DNA of 61,031 nt, from positions 1 through 61,031 of the forward strand of contig CALWVF010000018.1 in NCBI GenBank assembly GCA_944384925.1, written 5' to 3'. The stretch's first letter is position 1; every line of letters begins with the position of its first letter. Made by a program: the position numbers and the translations under genes. The stretch comes from an uncultured Clostridia bacterium. Its GTDB lineage: Bacteria; Bacillota; Clostridia; Oscillospirales; Acutalibacteraceae. Below are positions 17,958 to 27,735 of this stretch, in pieces. The notes below the pieces were generated by a model that was given only the letters and a program-made list of their open reading frames with translations, had not been told where the DNA came from and ran no database searches.

Positions 17958-19694
17958 GTGAAAGATATATTAAAAAACTTTTTAAAATATTTAAAGCCAT
18001 ATAAGCTACATTTGGGATTATCAGTTATTTTTGTAATATCAAGCATTTCTCTATCTTTATTTTCTCCTATATTAATTGGTGATGCTATAGACTTTATAAT
18101 AGATACAGGCAATGTTAATTTTTCTGAGATTTCTAAAACTCTTATTAAACTTATTTTTTTATCTTTAATAGCTTCCATGTTTCAGTGGCTAACAACTGTT
18201 TCAATAAATACATTAACATATAATGTCACAAAAGACATAAGAGAACAAGCATTTAAAAAAATCCATCTTCTTCCCTTAAAATATAGTGATTCTGTTGCAC
18301 ATGGTGATACCATAAACAGGATTATTAATGATATAGACGCTATTTCAGATGGATTGCACCAAGCATTACTTCATTTTTTCACATCACTTATTACTATTAT
18401 TGTAACTTTAATTTTTATGGCATCTTTAAATATTGTTATAACATTTATTGTTATTCTATTAACACCCCTTTCAATATTTACCTCGTATTTCATATCTAAA
18501 CATTCCTATAAAAGTTTTAGAAAACAACTAAATACTCAAGGGGAATTAAGCGGGTATATCACTGAAATGCTGTCTAACCAAAAGGTTGTAAAAGCTTTTG
18601 GTTATGAAAATCGGGCCATTAAACACTTTCAAAATATAAATTCTACTCTTTACGATAGTGGTGTAAAAGCACAATTTTATTCTTCATTGTCTAACCCTGC
18701 TACACGTTTTATTAATACAATTATATACACAGTTGTCGGCGTTGTTGGATCTTTAATGTTAATTCTTCATGGGAATATATCTATTGGTGAAATAACGAGT
18801 TTTTTAACATACTCTAACCAATATACAAAGCCTTTTAATGAGATATCTGCGGTGTTGACACAAGTTCAGAGTGCTTTTGTCTCCGCAAAAAGGGTGTTTG
18901 CTTTTCTAAGCGAAGAAAATGAGATAAAGGATTTACCGAATGCTGTTGAAATAGAAAATTGCAATGGTTCTGTAGATTTAAATAATGTTTATTTTTCTTA
19001 TAGCCCTACTACAAAACTTATCGAAAACTTTAACCTAAGTGTCCAACCAGGACAAAGAGTAGCTATTGTTGGCCCAACTGGCTCCGGCAAAACTACCCTT
19101 ATTAATCTTCTAATGAGATTTTACGATGTAAATCATGGCTCTATAAAAATAAATAATATTCCTATTCAAAATATTAAACGAAATAATTTAAGAAGTCTAT
19201 ATGGGATGGTGCTTCAAGATACTTGGCTATTTACCGGTACAATCGCCGAAAATATTTCATATGGAAAAGCAAATGCTTCTTTCGATGAAATCAAGTATGC
19301 TGCTACTCAAGCATATGCACATAATTTTATAAATCGACTGCCTAATGGATATAAAACTATTATTACGGAAGACGGCGGTAACTTATCGCAAGGTGAAAAG
19401 CAGCTTATTTCTATTGCTAGAATTATGCTTATTAACCCTCCTATGCTTATTTTAGATGAAGCCACAAGCAATATAGATGCTATTACTGAGCTTGAAATTC
19501 AAAAAGCCTTTAAAAAAATGATGAAAGGAAAAACAAGCTTTATAGTTGCCCACAGGCTTTCTACTATACGTGAAGCTGATATTATCCTTGTTATGAATAA
19601 TGGAAATATTATTGAAAAAGGTTCTCATGTTGAGTTATTAAAACAAAACGGATTCTATGCTAAATTATATAAAACACAATTTTTAAATCAGTGA
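17958..19694 (+). CDS. ABC exporter subunit with catalytic ATP site
   Basis: About 578 residues from GTG 17958, which follows AAGGAG; an upstream in-frame ATG at 17910 overlaps the previous gene and has no ribosome binding site. Six membrane helices, Walker A GPTGSGKTT, Walker B ILDEATSNID and H-loop VAHRLST are intact. The signature reads LSQGEKQLI. Together with 16223 it forms a second heterodimeric exporter with one degenerate site. No terminator is evident before hflX. Confidence 0.89.
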   Translation: MKDILKNFLKYLKPYKLHLGLSVIFVISSISLSLFSPILIGDAIDFIIDTGNVNFSEISKTLIKLIFLSLIASMFQWLTTVSINTLTYNVTKDIREQAFKKIHLLPLKYSDSVAHGDTINRIINDIDAISDGLHQALLHFFTSLITIIVTLIFMASLNIVITFIVILLTPLSIFTSYFISKHSYKSFRKQLNTQGELSGYITEMLSNQKVVKAFGYENRAIKHFQNINSTLYDSGVKAQFYSSLSNPATRFINTIIYTVVGVVGSLMLILHGNISIGEITSFLTYSNQYTKPFNEISAVLTQVQSAFVSAKRVFAFLSEENEIKDLPNAVEIENCNGSVDLNNVYFSYSPTTKLIENFNLSVQPGQRVAIVGPTGSGKTTLINLLMRFYDVNHGSIKINNIPIQNIKRNNLRSLYGMVLQDTWLFTGTIAENISYGKANASFDEIKYAATQAYAHNFINRLPNGYKTIITEDGGNLSQGEKQLISIARIMLINPPMLILDEATSNIDAITELEIQKAFKKMMKGKTSFIVAHRLSTIREADIILVMNNGNIIEKGSHVELLKQNGFYAKLYKTQFLNQ

Positions 19695-19826
19695 AGTTTT
19701 ACCTTCAAAATAATTAAATTTTTCAATAATATGGTTATAATTATAACAAATTAGATTTTACCGAGTAAAAATTAACACTATAAATAAACAATACTCGATT
19801 CAATACCACAAAATATGGAGGATATT

Positions 19827-21086
19827 ATGCTTATACATGAAAATATTATAAATACCGAGAAAGCATTACTTATTTCTGTTGATACCGGTGAATTCGATGC
19901 AATAAATTCCCTCGAGGAACTAAAAGAACTTACTCGCAGCGCCGGCGCCGAGCCCTCTATAACTCTTACGCAAAAACGAGAAGCTCCAGATCCTGCAACC
20001 TGTATCGGTTCCGGAATGATCCAAGAGGCATCTAAACTTTGCAGCGAACTTGAAATAACCTTGATCATATTCGATAGAGAACTTACTCCAACACAAATTA
20101 GAAATATAGAAAATATCACTGATGTGCGAGTTATCGACCGGACCATGTTAATCTTAGACATATTTGCTCAAAGGGCACGTTCCAAAGAAGGTAAACTACA
20201 AGTTGAATTAGCGCAATTAAAATATATTATGCCACGATTAAGCGGCAAGGGCATTTCTATGTCTCGATTAGGTGCAGGTATTGGCACTCGAGGTCCAGGG
20301 GAAACAAAGCTTGAAACCGATAGACGTCATGTTCGGCGACGCATGGAAACTATTAAATCTCAATTGGCAAATGTTGAAACTCGCCGAAATCAGCTTCGTG
20401 CACGACGTAGAAAAAATGGTGTTATAACTGCAGCTATTGTTGGATACACAAACGCCGGAAAATCTACTCTTATGAATTTATTAACACAAGCAGGTGTGCT
20501 TGCAGAAAACAAGCTTTTTGCTACTCTGGATCCAACCTCAAGAGCTTTGAAGCTTCCAAATGGAGTCTCTATAATGTTAATAGATACAGTTGGTTTAGTT
20601 CGTCGGCTCCCTCACCACTTAGTCGAAGCCTTTAAATCTACCCTCGAAGAGGCTGCACTAGCTGATATCATCTTAAATGTATGTGATGCATCTAATCCCG
20701 AGGCAAAACTTCATCTCGATACCACAAGAGATTTATTATCTCAATTAGGATGTACTTCTCAACCCATTATTTCAATTATGAACAAATGTGATTTAATCCC
20801 AGGAATAAAGGATACTCCTACTATTGGAAACACTGTGAAAATCTCTGCAACTGAAGGATATGGAATCGAGAATCTTCTTCATGCTATCGAAGCAAACCTA
20901 CCTATAAGAATACAAAAATTAAACCTTTTAATCCCTTTTTCAGATGCAAGCATTATATCTGAAATTTATAAAACCTCTACTGTTATAAAAGAAGAATACA
21001 CCGAAAATGGTATAAATCTCGTTGCTCTAATAGAAGGAAATTTAATTAACAAGGCCGACAAATATATTGTTCGAAAAACTAAATAG
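19827..21086 (+). CDS. hflX: GTPase HflX
   Basis: About 419 residues. The N-terminal HflX domain includes the glycine-rich loop RLGAGIGTRGPGETKLE followed by a long basic coiled coil. The G domain has G1 GYTNAGKST, G3 DTVGLVRRLP and G4 NKCD. HflX binds the 50S subunit and splits stalled ribosomes in stress. ATG 19827 has GGAGGAT upstream; an ATG four codons earlier overlaps that site. Single gene. Confidence 0.95.
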   Translation: MLIHENIINTEKALLISVDTGEFDAINSLEELKELTRSAGAEPSITLTQKREAPDPATCIGSGMIQEASKLCSELEITLIIFDRELTPTQIRNIENITDVRVIDRTMLILDIFAQRARSKEGKLQVELAQLKYIMPRLSGKGISMSRLGAGIGTRGPGETKLETDRRHVRRRMETIKSQLANVETRRNQLRARRRKNGVITAAIVGYTNAGKSTLMNLLTQAGVLAENKLFATLDPTSRALKLPNGVSIMLIDTVGLVRRLPHHLVEAFKSTLEEAALADIILNVCDASNPEAKLHLDTTRDLLSQLGCTSQPIISIMNKCDLIPGIKDTPTIGNTVKISATEGYGIENLLHAIEANLPIRIQKLNLLIPFSDASIISEIYKTSTVIKEEYTENGINLVALIEGNLINKADKYIVRKTK

Positions 21087-21294
21087 CTATATTGGTAAAG
21101 ACCTTTGGTGGCATCTTATTTAAATAAAATATTATAAAAAAATATAGAGTAATAAATATTTCTTTTAACACTAATAGGGATGACATAGATATCAGTAAAT
21201 CTGGGAAAGTTAATATCATATTTAACATAAATGGCAAAAATCCGCTCAAATTATGATACTAAGCGGATATTACCAAAGTTGATGCTTATGAAAA

Positions 21295-21326
21295 AATAGT
21301 TTTGTCAAAATTGTGGCAGAACTATT
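21295..21326 (+). terminator. Terminator of leader cassette copy 1
   Basis: AATAGTTTTGTC with GGCAGAACTATT (imperfect), then TTTTA. It lies about 210 bp past hflX and recurs, with sequence changes, before the second and third repeat-protein genes. Confidence 0.65.
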
Positions 21327-21410
21327 TTTATTAGTATTGCATAATTAAATATGGATTATTTTTAGTTTATTATAGTAAGGGCTGAATTTTGATCTTTTAT
21401 TAGTTTAACA

Positions 21411-21439
21411 TTGAAAGAGCTTTAAAAAAACATTATGAT
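21411..21439 (+). promoter_or_regulatory. Promoter and ~200-nt leader, cassette copy 1
   Basis: TTGAAA-N17-TATGAT, giving a start near 21446 and a leader of about 208 nt. The same promoter, same spacing and a related leader precede the two downstream paralogues. The stretch 21087-21653 otherwise has no gene. Confidence 0.65.
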
Positions 21440-21653
21440 TTACTATAACGGTAGGATAGCATCGTACACATACGAGGTATTCAATAATATAATGTTATTT
21501 TGATTGAATTAAGTTGCAATTAGAGAAAAGGTGTTTTTATAATGATAAACTATGAGGAGTAATCGTAATTTGATTTTTATTAGTAAGTAATTGAGATTGC
21601 TTAAAAATTTTGTTATGTTAAGAATATGAGTTTCGACAAAATGGAGGCAAAAA

Positions 21654-23003
21654 ATGATGTATAAAATTCTTAATAGAAGTATTTATAAAAAACTTTGTAC
21701 TATAATGATTGCTTTAGGATTAGTCTTCTCTGGAGGGAAACTTGTATATGCTCATGATCAAGAACTTAAAGACGCTGAACGTGCTGCAATAGTCAATCCA
21801 ACAATGAAAAATTTAGTATATCTATATCACCTTTATGTAGAAGATGTAGAGTATCATAACTCAAAAGGAGAGAATGCTGAAGCAGAAAAATCATCAATAC
21901 ATATGCAAAAGATTAAAAATATGATAATAGAAAAAAAACAAACCGCACATATGAAGGCACCTAATACAGAAGAAACAATAAAATACGCAACACAAATAGC
22001 AAAAGAAGATGACAAAAAACATAACTGGGAGTGGGTGGCAAAACGTTGGGCTGAAGTGGTTAAATTGTATGAAACCGTTAACTTTAGCCGCAATGAAACG
22101 CATGCTATAAAGAAAGCAGCTCGGGCTAGGTCTATGGCAGCTTCTGCTGAAAAACGTTATGTAAATAAGTTGATAAATGACATCAGCCCGTTATTGTGCA
22201 ACGCGGCACGTAAACTATTTGATGATCCAACACCAGAGAATTATAGCAAATACACAAAGTATCGTGATAGAATAGTTATATTATCTGAAGCAGTCATAGA
22301 TGTCCACGATGCTACATGTATTAAAGCGAAGCCATTATTGCTAATGGCGGATGTAGCAATACATGCAGCACATCGTAAGAAAACAGTAGAAAACTATGAA
22401 AAATGTGCAAAGTATTGTTATGAAGTAGTTGAATATTTCACACCCTTAATACATAATGATAGTGACTATATCGAGGGACAACATACTGTGGACTATTATA
22501 GAAACCAGGCCGCTCGGGCTAAGGCTGAACAAGCAAAAATGATAGCAAAGGCTGATGGCACAGCAGAGAATTACGAGAAACTAGCACAATGTTGGGAGAT
22601 TGTTGCTGACTCATATGAAAAACTTTCTAACTGGTATGGACAAAATTCTACATTTGTATATCTCCAACAAACAGAACAAGCTAGACTAAGGGCAGTAAAG
22701 GCAAGGGCACAACAAGTGAAAATATTAAAACAGGGTAATAAATCTACAGAATATTATGGAAAATTATCACAGTGTTGGGAGGATGATGCTAACTCATATG
22801 AAAAAATTGCTAACTCGTATGAAAAATTTGATGCAGTTTACTCCATCGAAAAAATAAAACAAGCTAGAGTGAATGCTACACAAGCTAGAACAAAGTCAGA
22901 AAAGGCAAGTAAAAAGCAAGCGGAAATGGCAGAATTGGATAGATTATTCAGGCCTATGGTTTCTTATGTAGTAAGTGAAATTATATCTTCTGAATCCAAA
23001 TAA
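21654..23003 (+). CDS. Secreted helical-repeat protein, paralogue 1
   Basis: 449 residues. The signal peptide (about residues 1-33) ends near LVYAHDQEL. The mature part is highly charged and helical, built from degenerate ~45-60-residue units with the pattern A-K-x-x-A, then ENYEKLAQCWE, then SYEK. One trailing unit reads YYGKLSQCWEDDANSYEK. The units look like tetratricopeptide-type helix pairs, but I do not recognise a named family. No enzyme motif is present, so a binding or scaffold role outside the membrane is the only inference. GGAGGCAAAAA precedes ATG, identical in all three paralogues. Confidence 0.75.
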   Translation: MMYKILNRSIYKKLCTIMIALGLVFSGGKLVYAHDQELKDAERAAIVNPTMKNLVYLYHLYVEDVEYHNSKGENAEAEKSSIHMQKIKNMIIEKKQTAHMKAPNTEETIKYATQIAKEDDKKHNWEWVAKRWAEVVKLYETVNFSRNETHAIKKAARARSMAASAEKRYVNKLINDISPLLCNAARKLFDDPTPENYSKYTKYRDRIVILSEAVIDVHDATCIKAKPLLLMADVAIHAAHRKKTVENYEKCAKYCYEVVEYFTPLIHNDSDYIEGQHTVDYYRNQAARAKAEQAKMIAKADGTAENYEKLAQCWEIVADSYEKLSNWYGQNSTFVYLQQTEQARLRAVKARAQQVKILKQGNKSTEYYGKLSQCWEDDANSYEKIANSYEKFDAVYSIEKIKQARVNATQARTKSEKASKKQAEMAELDRLFRPMVSYVVSEIISSESK

Positions 23004-23168
23004 AATATAATAATAAAACATCAAGCAATAAATATTCCTTTTAACACTTACGAGATAATTTAGATAGCAGTGAGGCCGGGAAAGTTAATCTAATATTTAA
23101 GGTAAACAGTAAAAGGCCTCTCACACTATCATATTCAGCGAATATTACCATAGTTAATGCTTATAAAA

Positions 23169-23200
23169 AATAGTTCTGTCATAATTATGATAGAACTATT
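23169..23200 (+). terminator. Terminator of leader cassette copy 2
   Basis: AATAGTTCTGTCAT-aatt-ATGATAGAACTATT then TTTTATT, with one G-U pair. It lies after paralogue 1. Confidence 0.8.
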
Positions 23201-23284
23201 TTTATTAATATTATACAATTAAATATAGATTACTTTTTGTTTATTGTAGTAAAGACTGAATTTTGATCTTTTATTAGTCTAATA

Positions 23285-23313
23285 TTGAAAGAGTTATAAA
23301 AAAATATTATGAT
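23285..23313 (+). promoter_or_regulatory. Promoter of paralogue 2, cassette copy 2
   Basis: TTGAAA-N17-TATGAT with a leader of about 210 nt. A stem ACTTACT/AGTAAGT is present in this leader around 23440-23463 but is not preserved in copy 1. Confidence 0.65.
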
Positions 23314-23530
23314 TTACTATAAAGGGAGGATAGAATCCTACACATTCGAGGGTTTTAATAATATGATGTTATTTTGATTGAATTAAATTGCAATTAGAGG
23401 GAATGTGTATTTATAGCTATAGGCTATCAGAGGTAACCATGACTTACTTTTTATTAGTAAGTAAATGAGTCTGATTGAAATTTTGGTTATGTTAAGAAAA
23501 TAAATTTTGAAAAAATGGAGGCAAAAAATA

Positions 23531-25336
23531 ATGCGTAATAGAAATACTTATAAAAGGCTTTGTATTATAATGATGGCTTTAGGATTAGTCTTTTTCGTAG
23601 GTCAAATTACATATGCTCACACCGGGGAACTTATAACAGCTGAACAAATTGCAGACACCAACCCAACACCAGAAAATTTAAAACGTCTATGTGAACTTTA
23701 TAAACAAGATGTAGAATATCATAATTCCAGAAGAGAATATGATGAAGCAAATGAATCACAGATAATGGAAATGCAGACTAAAAATATAATAATTGCAAAT
23801 TTACACAACTCAATGGCAAAGACAGAGCAATCAAAAAAAAGAGCAATGAAATATAATCATAAAAGAGACTGGGAAGATATGGAAATATATCAGAACGAAG
23901 CAGCTGATTGGTTCACATTAATCAGGTATCTCATGTCTCTGGAATGTGAAAGACATCATGAAACTCCTGATAGCATTCGTATAGAGATGAAAGCAGTGAA
24001 CCGTTTAAAAGAGCAGATACGAACCTGTCCAACACCAAAGAAGTATAAAAAGTTGGCAAAGCATTGGAATTCCATAGTTAATTTGGCAACAGCAATTGAA
24101 GATAACAAAAAAGTAATGCATGCTAAGCTTAGTGCCGCTTGGGCTAAGGTACAAAAGGCGGATATGATAGCAAATGCTAATGGGACACCAGAGAATTATG
24201 AAAAGTTAGCAAAGTGTTGGGATAAAGCATCTGAATTGTATGCGGAAGACCATGATATCTACTACACAGTATTTGCTAAAGAGAAAGCAGCAAGAGCTAG
24301 GGCGCATAAAGCGGATATAATAGCAAAGACTTATGAAACACCAGAGAATTATGAAAAGTTGGCAAAATGTTTGGATGATTTAACTGAATTGCATACTGAA
24401 TTGTGTAAAATTTCCTTTGAGCACCTATCCCCCCTAGACACAAAAATTTTTAGAGCAGAGGCAGCTTTTGCTAGGGCTAAACAAGCAGCAATAAAAGCAT
24501 CGTACAACGAAACACCCGAGAATTATGAAAGTGCAGCACAATGCTGGGATAACGTAATTAAATTAGCAAGCAAAGTTACAAAATCTGAAAATGCCCAAGA
24601 TAAAGACATAAAAAAGTTTACAATGTGTATAGCAGAGGCTAAAGTTCAGGCAGCTCTTGCTAGGGCTAAACACGCAGGAATAAAAGCATTGGACGATGAA
24701 ACACTAGAGAATTATGAAAATGCAGCACAATGTTGGGATGAAGTAGTTAACTTGGCAGAAGAACTCAATGATGTCCAAACTGCGGCAGGAGCTAAAGTGT
24801 TTGCGGCTCAGACAAGGGCACAAACAGCAGATATGATAACACAGGCTGAGCCAACACCCGAGAATTATGAAAGTGCAGCACAATGCTGGGATAACGTAAT
24901 TAAATTAGCAAGCAAAGTTGCAAAATCTGGAAATTCCCAAGATAAAGACATAGAAAAGTCTATAACATATATAGCAGAGGCTAAAGTGCAGGCAGCTTTT
25001 GCTAGGGCTAAACAAGCAGGAATAAAAGCACTGGACGACGAAACACTAGAGAATTATGAAAATGCAGCACAGTGTTGGGATAAAGTAGTTAACTTAGCAG
25101 AAGAACTCAATGATATCCAAACTGCAGCAGGAGCTAAAGTGTTTGCGGCTCAGGCAAGAGCACAAACAGCAGATATGATAACACAGACTGAGCCAACACC
25201 CGAGAATTATGAAAATGCGACACAACGTTGGGATGAAGTAGTTAAATCGGAAGAAATTGACAGCAGTAACGAAACTGCAGAAATGGCTAGGACAAATACA
25301 GTTCGGGCTAGGGCGCAATCAAAAAAGAAAAGATAG
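23531..25336 (+). CDS. Secreted helical-repeat protein, paralogue 2
   Basis: About 601 residues from ATG 23531 (GGAGG upstream; a TTG eight codons earlier overlaps that site). Signal peptide ends near ITYAHTGEL. At least six units follow the pattern TPENYEKLAKCWD / LENYENAAQCWDEVV, each preceded by ARAxxA-type helices. The C-terminal half is two nearly identical 114-residue blocks plus part of a third. The invariant Asn-Tyr and Cys-Trp of each unit define the repeat. Ends in a basic tail (ARAQSKKKR). No catalytic motif; family not recognised. Confidence 0.78.
   Translation: MRNRNTYKRLCIIMMALGLVFFVGQITYAHTGELITAEQIADTNPTPENLKRLCELYKQDVEYHNSRREYDEANESQIMEMQTKNIIIANLHNSMAKTEQSKKRAMKYNHKRDWEDMEIYQNEAADWFTLIRYLMSLECERHHETPDSIRIEMKAVNRLKEQIRTCPTPKKYKKLAKHWNSIVNLATAIEDNKKVMHAKLSAAWAKVQKADMIANANGTPENYEKLAKCWDKASELYAEDHDIYYTVFAKEKAARARAHKADIIAKTYETPENYEKLAKCLDDLTELHTELCKISFEHLSPLDTKIFRAEAAFARAKQAAIKASYNETPENYESAAQCWDNVIKLASKVTKSENAQDKDIKKFTMCIAEAKVQAALARAKHAGIKALDDETLENYENAAQCWDEVVNLAEELNDVQTAAGAKVFAAQTRAQTADMITQAEPTPENYESAAQCWDNVIKLASKVAKSGNSQDKDIEKSITYIAEAKVQAAFARAKQAGIKALDDETLENYENAAQCWDKVVNLAEELNDIQTAAGAKVFAAQARAQTADMITQTEPTPENYENATQRWDEVVKSEEIDSSNETAEMARTNTVRARAQSKKKR
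24512..25195 (+). repeat. Tandem 342-bp coding repeat
   Basis: The block starting ACACCCGAGAATTATGAAA at 24512 recurs at 24854 and partly at 25196, exactly 342 bp (114 codons) apart. The two complete blocks are almost identical, so the duplication is recent or kept alike by gene conversion. Confidence 0.9.
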
Positions 25337-25400
25337 AAACGGATAGGTTGTTTATATCCACGGTTTGGTGTATCATATCTAATTCTAAGGTTGTCAATGA

Positions 25401-25490
25401 TATTTAACTATAACTATATAAAGCTTCGTTTAAGCTAATGCAACAGGATTTATATGCACTGACGACTTTGTGAATTTTTTGAACTAACTG
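25401..25490 (+). repeat. Direct repeat downstream of paralogue 2
   Basis: A ~85-bp segment (TTAACTATATAAAGCT..., ...GACTTTGTG) is repeated with few changes at 27132-27215 downstream of paralogue 3. It contains a short AAGCT...AGCTT-type symmetry but no good terminator. Confidence 0.65.
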
Positions 25491-25708
25491 TTAAAAATCC
25501 TTGTCTACCATACTCTTTTTAATAACACCTTTTATTCAAATAAAATATAATAAGAAAATATCGAGCAATAAATATTTCTTTTAATATTGAAATGGATTAT
25601 ATATAGCATTGAATTAGGGAAAGTTATCCCCCTCATTTAAGATAATTGGGAAAAGGTCCTCAATCGATAATACTAATCGGATACTCCCAAAACTGATGCT
25701 TATGAAAA

Positions 25709-25740
25709 AATAATTCTGTCATAATTATGACAGAATTGTT
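25709..25740 (+). terminator. Terminator of leader cassette copy 3
   Basis: AATAATTCTGTCAT-aatt-ATGACAGAATTGTT then TTTTATT. Compared with copy 2 both arms have changed while pairing is kept. Confidence 0.8.
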
Positions 25741-25824
25741 TTTATTAGTATTGCACAATTAAATATAGTTTATTTTTAGTTTATTGTAATAAGGTCCGAA
25801 TTTTAATTTTTTATTAATTTAATA

Positions 25825-25853
25825 TTGAAACTTTTTTAAAAAAACGTTATAAT
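25825..25853 (+). promoter_or_regulatory. Promoter of paralogue 3, cassette copy 3
   Basis: TTGAAA-N17-TATAAT, a better -10 than in copies 1 and 2. Just downstream, 25864-25890, the 9-mer ACAACAATG occurs three times in a row and is absent from the other leaders. The whole 25337-26089 gap has no gene. Confidence 0.65.
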
Positions 25854-26089
25854 TTACTATAAAACAACAATGACAACAATGACAACAATGAAATTGTATG
25901 CATTTGAAACATTCAATCATATAATACTGTTTTGATTGAATTAAATCGCAATTAGAAAAAATGTGTATTTATAGCAATAAGCTATGAAAAGTAATTATAA
26001 TTTGCTTATCATTAGTAAATAATTCAGGTTGCTTAAAAATTTTGTTGTGTTAAAAAAATAAATTTTGAAAAAAATGGAGGCAAAAAATA

Positions 26090-26881
26090 ATGCGTAATAG
26101 AAATACTTATAAAAAATTTTGTACTATAATGATTGCTTTAGGATTAGTCTTCTCTGGAGGGCAACTTGCATATGCCCATAGCCAAGAACTTAAAGAAGCT
26201 GAAGCTGTTGTAGCAAGTAAGCCAACAATAGAAAATTTAATATATATACACGACCTTTATAGGCAAGATGCGCAAATACATCATTCAAATCATGAACTTG
26301 AGGAAGCACATTCATCAAATATCCTCGCTAACCAAATCAAAAATCAAATAGATAAATGTATTGAAAACACGATAACATCAACACTTGTTTCAGCAAAACG
26401 CGCTGCCATCTCTTATAGGAAAGTATCTGAGTGTTTTGATTGGGCAAATTTTCTAATTAAATCATCTGAATTAGAAGAAATAATAAAAAAATATCCAAGC
26501 ATGGCAACTAATATAGTGCGTTCATTTTGGATACAAGCAGAACATGTATATGCTACGGCAGAACATGACCAAACGGAAGAAAATTATGATTACTCTAAAC
26601 TTTGTTGGAATCTTGCAGCTCATTTATCGAATTTAGTTGGAAATTTCGAAGAGGAAAAAATTGCTGATACAAAAGCAATTTGGGCACAAGCAAAGTCTAT
26701 GCAAATAACTGCAGACCGAACAGCAAAGCACAATGATTATTTAAATTCGGCAATTTCCTGGAACTTTGCAGCTCGCTATTCCGCTACAATCGGAGATTTA
26801 GAAAGCGCAAACTTAGCAATAAACAACGCAGTATTGGCAAGACAAAATGCAAACTTAGCAAGACGTAACGCAAGAATATAA
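26090..26881 (+). CDS. Secreted helical-repeat protein, paralogue 3
   Basis: 263 residues. The signal peptide (MRNRNTYKKFCTIMIALGLV...) is nearly the same as in paralogues 1 and 2, and the next ~40 residues (ELKEAE, PTIENLIYIHDLYRQDAQ) align well with both. After that the sequence diverges: only two weak units remain (ENYDYSKLCWNLAAHLSN, NDYLNSAISWNFAARYSA), with Cys-Trp preserved in the first. It is the shortest member and ends in an Asn/Arg/Ala-rich helix. Confidence 0.75.
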   Translation: MRNRNTYKKFCTIMIALGLVFSGGQLAYAHSQELKEAEAVVASKPTIENLIYIHDLYRQDAQIHHSNHELEEAHSSNILANQIKNQIDKCIENTITSTLVSAKRAAISYRKVSECFDWANFLIKSSELEEIIKKYPSMATNIVRSFWIQAEHVYATAEHDQTEENYDYSKLCWNLAAHLSNLVGNFEEEKIADTKAIWAQAKSMQITADRTAKHNDYLNSAISWNFAARYSATIGDLESANLAINNAVLARQNANLARRNARI

Positions 26882-27375
26882 AAATTGGTAACATTGTTTA
26901 AATATAAATCTTTACATATAATATCTAAAAATTTTAGCTATATAAGAATTCAGCTTATATCAAACACTAAATTTCAAAATTTCTTACTAATAGATTTTAT
27001 ATGTTTTTAACCTTTTGTTCCATTTTATTAAATATATAATCTAAAATTTGAAAGTTTATGTATTGCAGACACTACTATATGTATATTATTTACTTTGATC
27101 ACCATTCTAGCTTTCGCTAAGAACACTTATAATATTTAACTATATAAAGCTCCGTCTAAGCTAATTACATAATGATTTATACTGCCTGATGACTTTGTGT
27201 TTTTAGATAACTGTTATAAAAATTTTTCTCTCTCAACACTTATTTCTCCTATATTACTTGTTAGTCTTTTGATTTTAGAGTTTAATATATATTTTTTATA
27301 TTTATACATTATTGATGTTGAAAATAATTTACAATTATGTTATTATTGTATTAATGTTATACGGAGGTGTACAAA
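26882..27375. other. Intergenic region upstream of secG
   Basis: AT-rich, no gene visible. It holds the second copy of the ~85-bp direct repeat (27132-27215), which matches 25401-25490. Confidence 0.5.
27132..27215 (+). repeat. Direct repeat, second copy
   Basis: Matches 25401-25490 from TTTAACTATATAAAGCT to GACTTTGTG with scattered differences. Each copy follows a repeat-protein gene, so the duplicated cassette probably includes 3' flanking DNA. Confidence 0.65.
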
Positions 27376-27621
27376 ATGAGTGTTATGGAAATTATTTTTG
27401 GTGTTATTCTTATACTATTCTCAGTTGCTATTATATTAGTTGTTCTTCTTCAAGAAGGTCACCAACAGAATCTTGGAGCTATTACTGGCGGTGCCGATAC
27501 TTTCCTATCGAAAAACAAGGCCCGTTCTATTGATGCATTCTTAGCAAGATGGACTAAAATTATTGCTGTTGGATTTTTCCTTGTGGTCATCGTTATAAAT
27601 GCTATAATGTTTCTATGGTAA
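27376..27621 (+). CDS. secG: Preprotein translocase subunit SecG
   Basis: 81 residues. Two membrane helices (about residues 4-24 and 60-80) flank the SecG signature LQEGHQQNLGAITGGADTF and the polar loop with KARSIDAFLARWTK. SecG assists SecYE during protein export. ATG 27376 is placed by GGAGGTG upstream; an in-frame ATG three codons earlier lies inside that site. secG-rnr is a common Firmicute gene order. Confidence 0.92.
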   Translation: MSVMEIIFGVILILFSVAIILVVLLQEGHQQNLGAITGGADTFLSKNKARSIDAFLARWTKIIAVGFFLVVIVINAIMFLW

Positions 27622-27645
27622 CCTAATTTCTTATCACTTTTATGC

Positions 27646-27666
27646 CCCCACGTTATAAACGTGGGG
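27646..27666 (+). terminator. Terminator after secG
   Basis: CCCCACGTT and AACGTGGGG form a perfect 9-bp stem with a 3-nt loop, followed by TTTTT. Confidence 0.88.
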
Positions 27667-27735
27667 TTTTTATCTTTTACTGGGAATAATAAAAACACCG
27701 ATATTGTATAAATACTTAAAAATAGGAGTTTTTTT

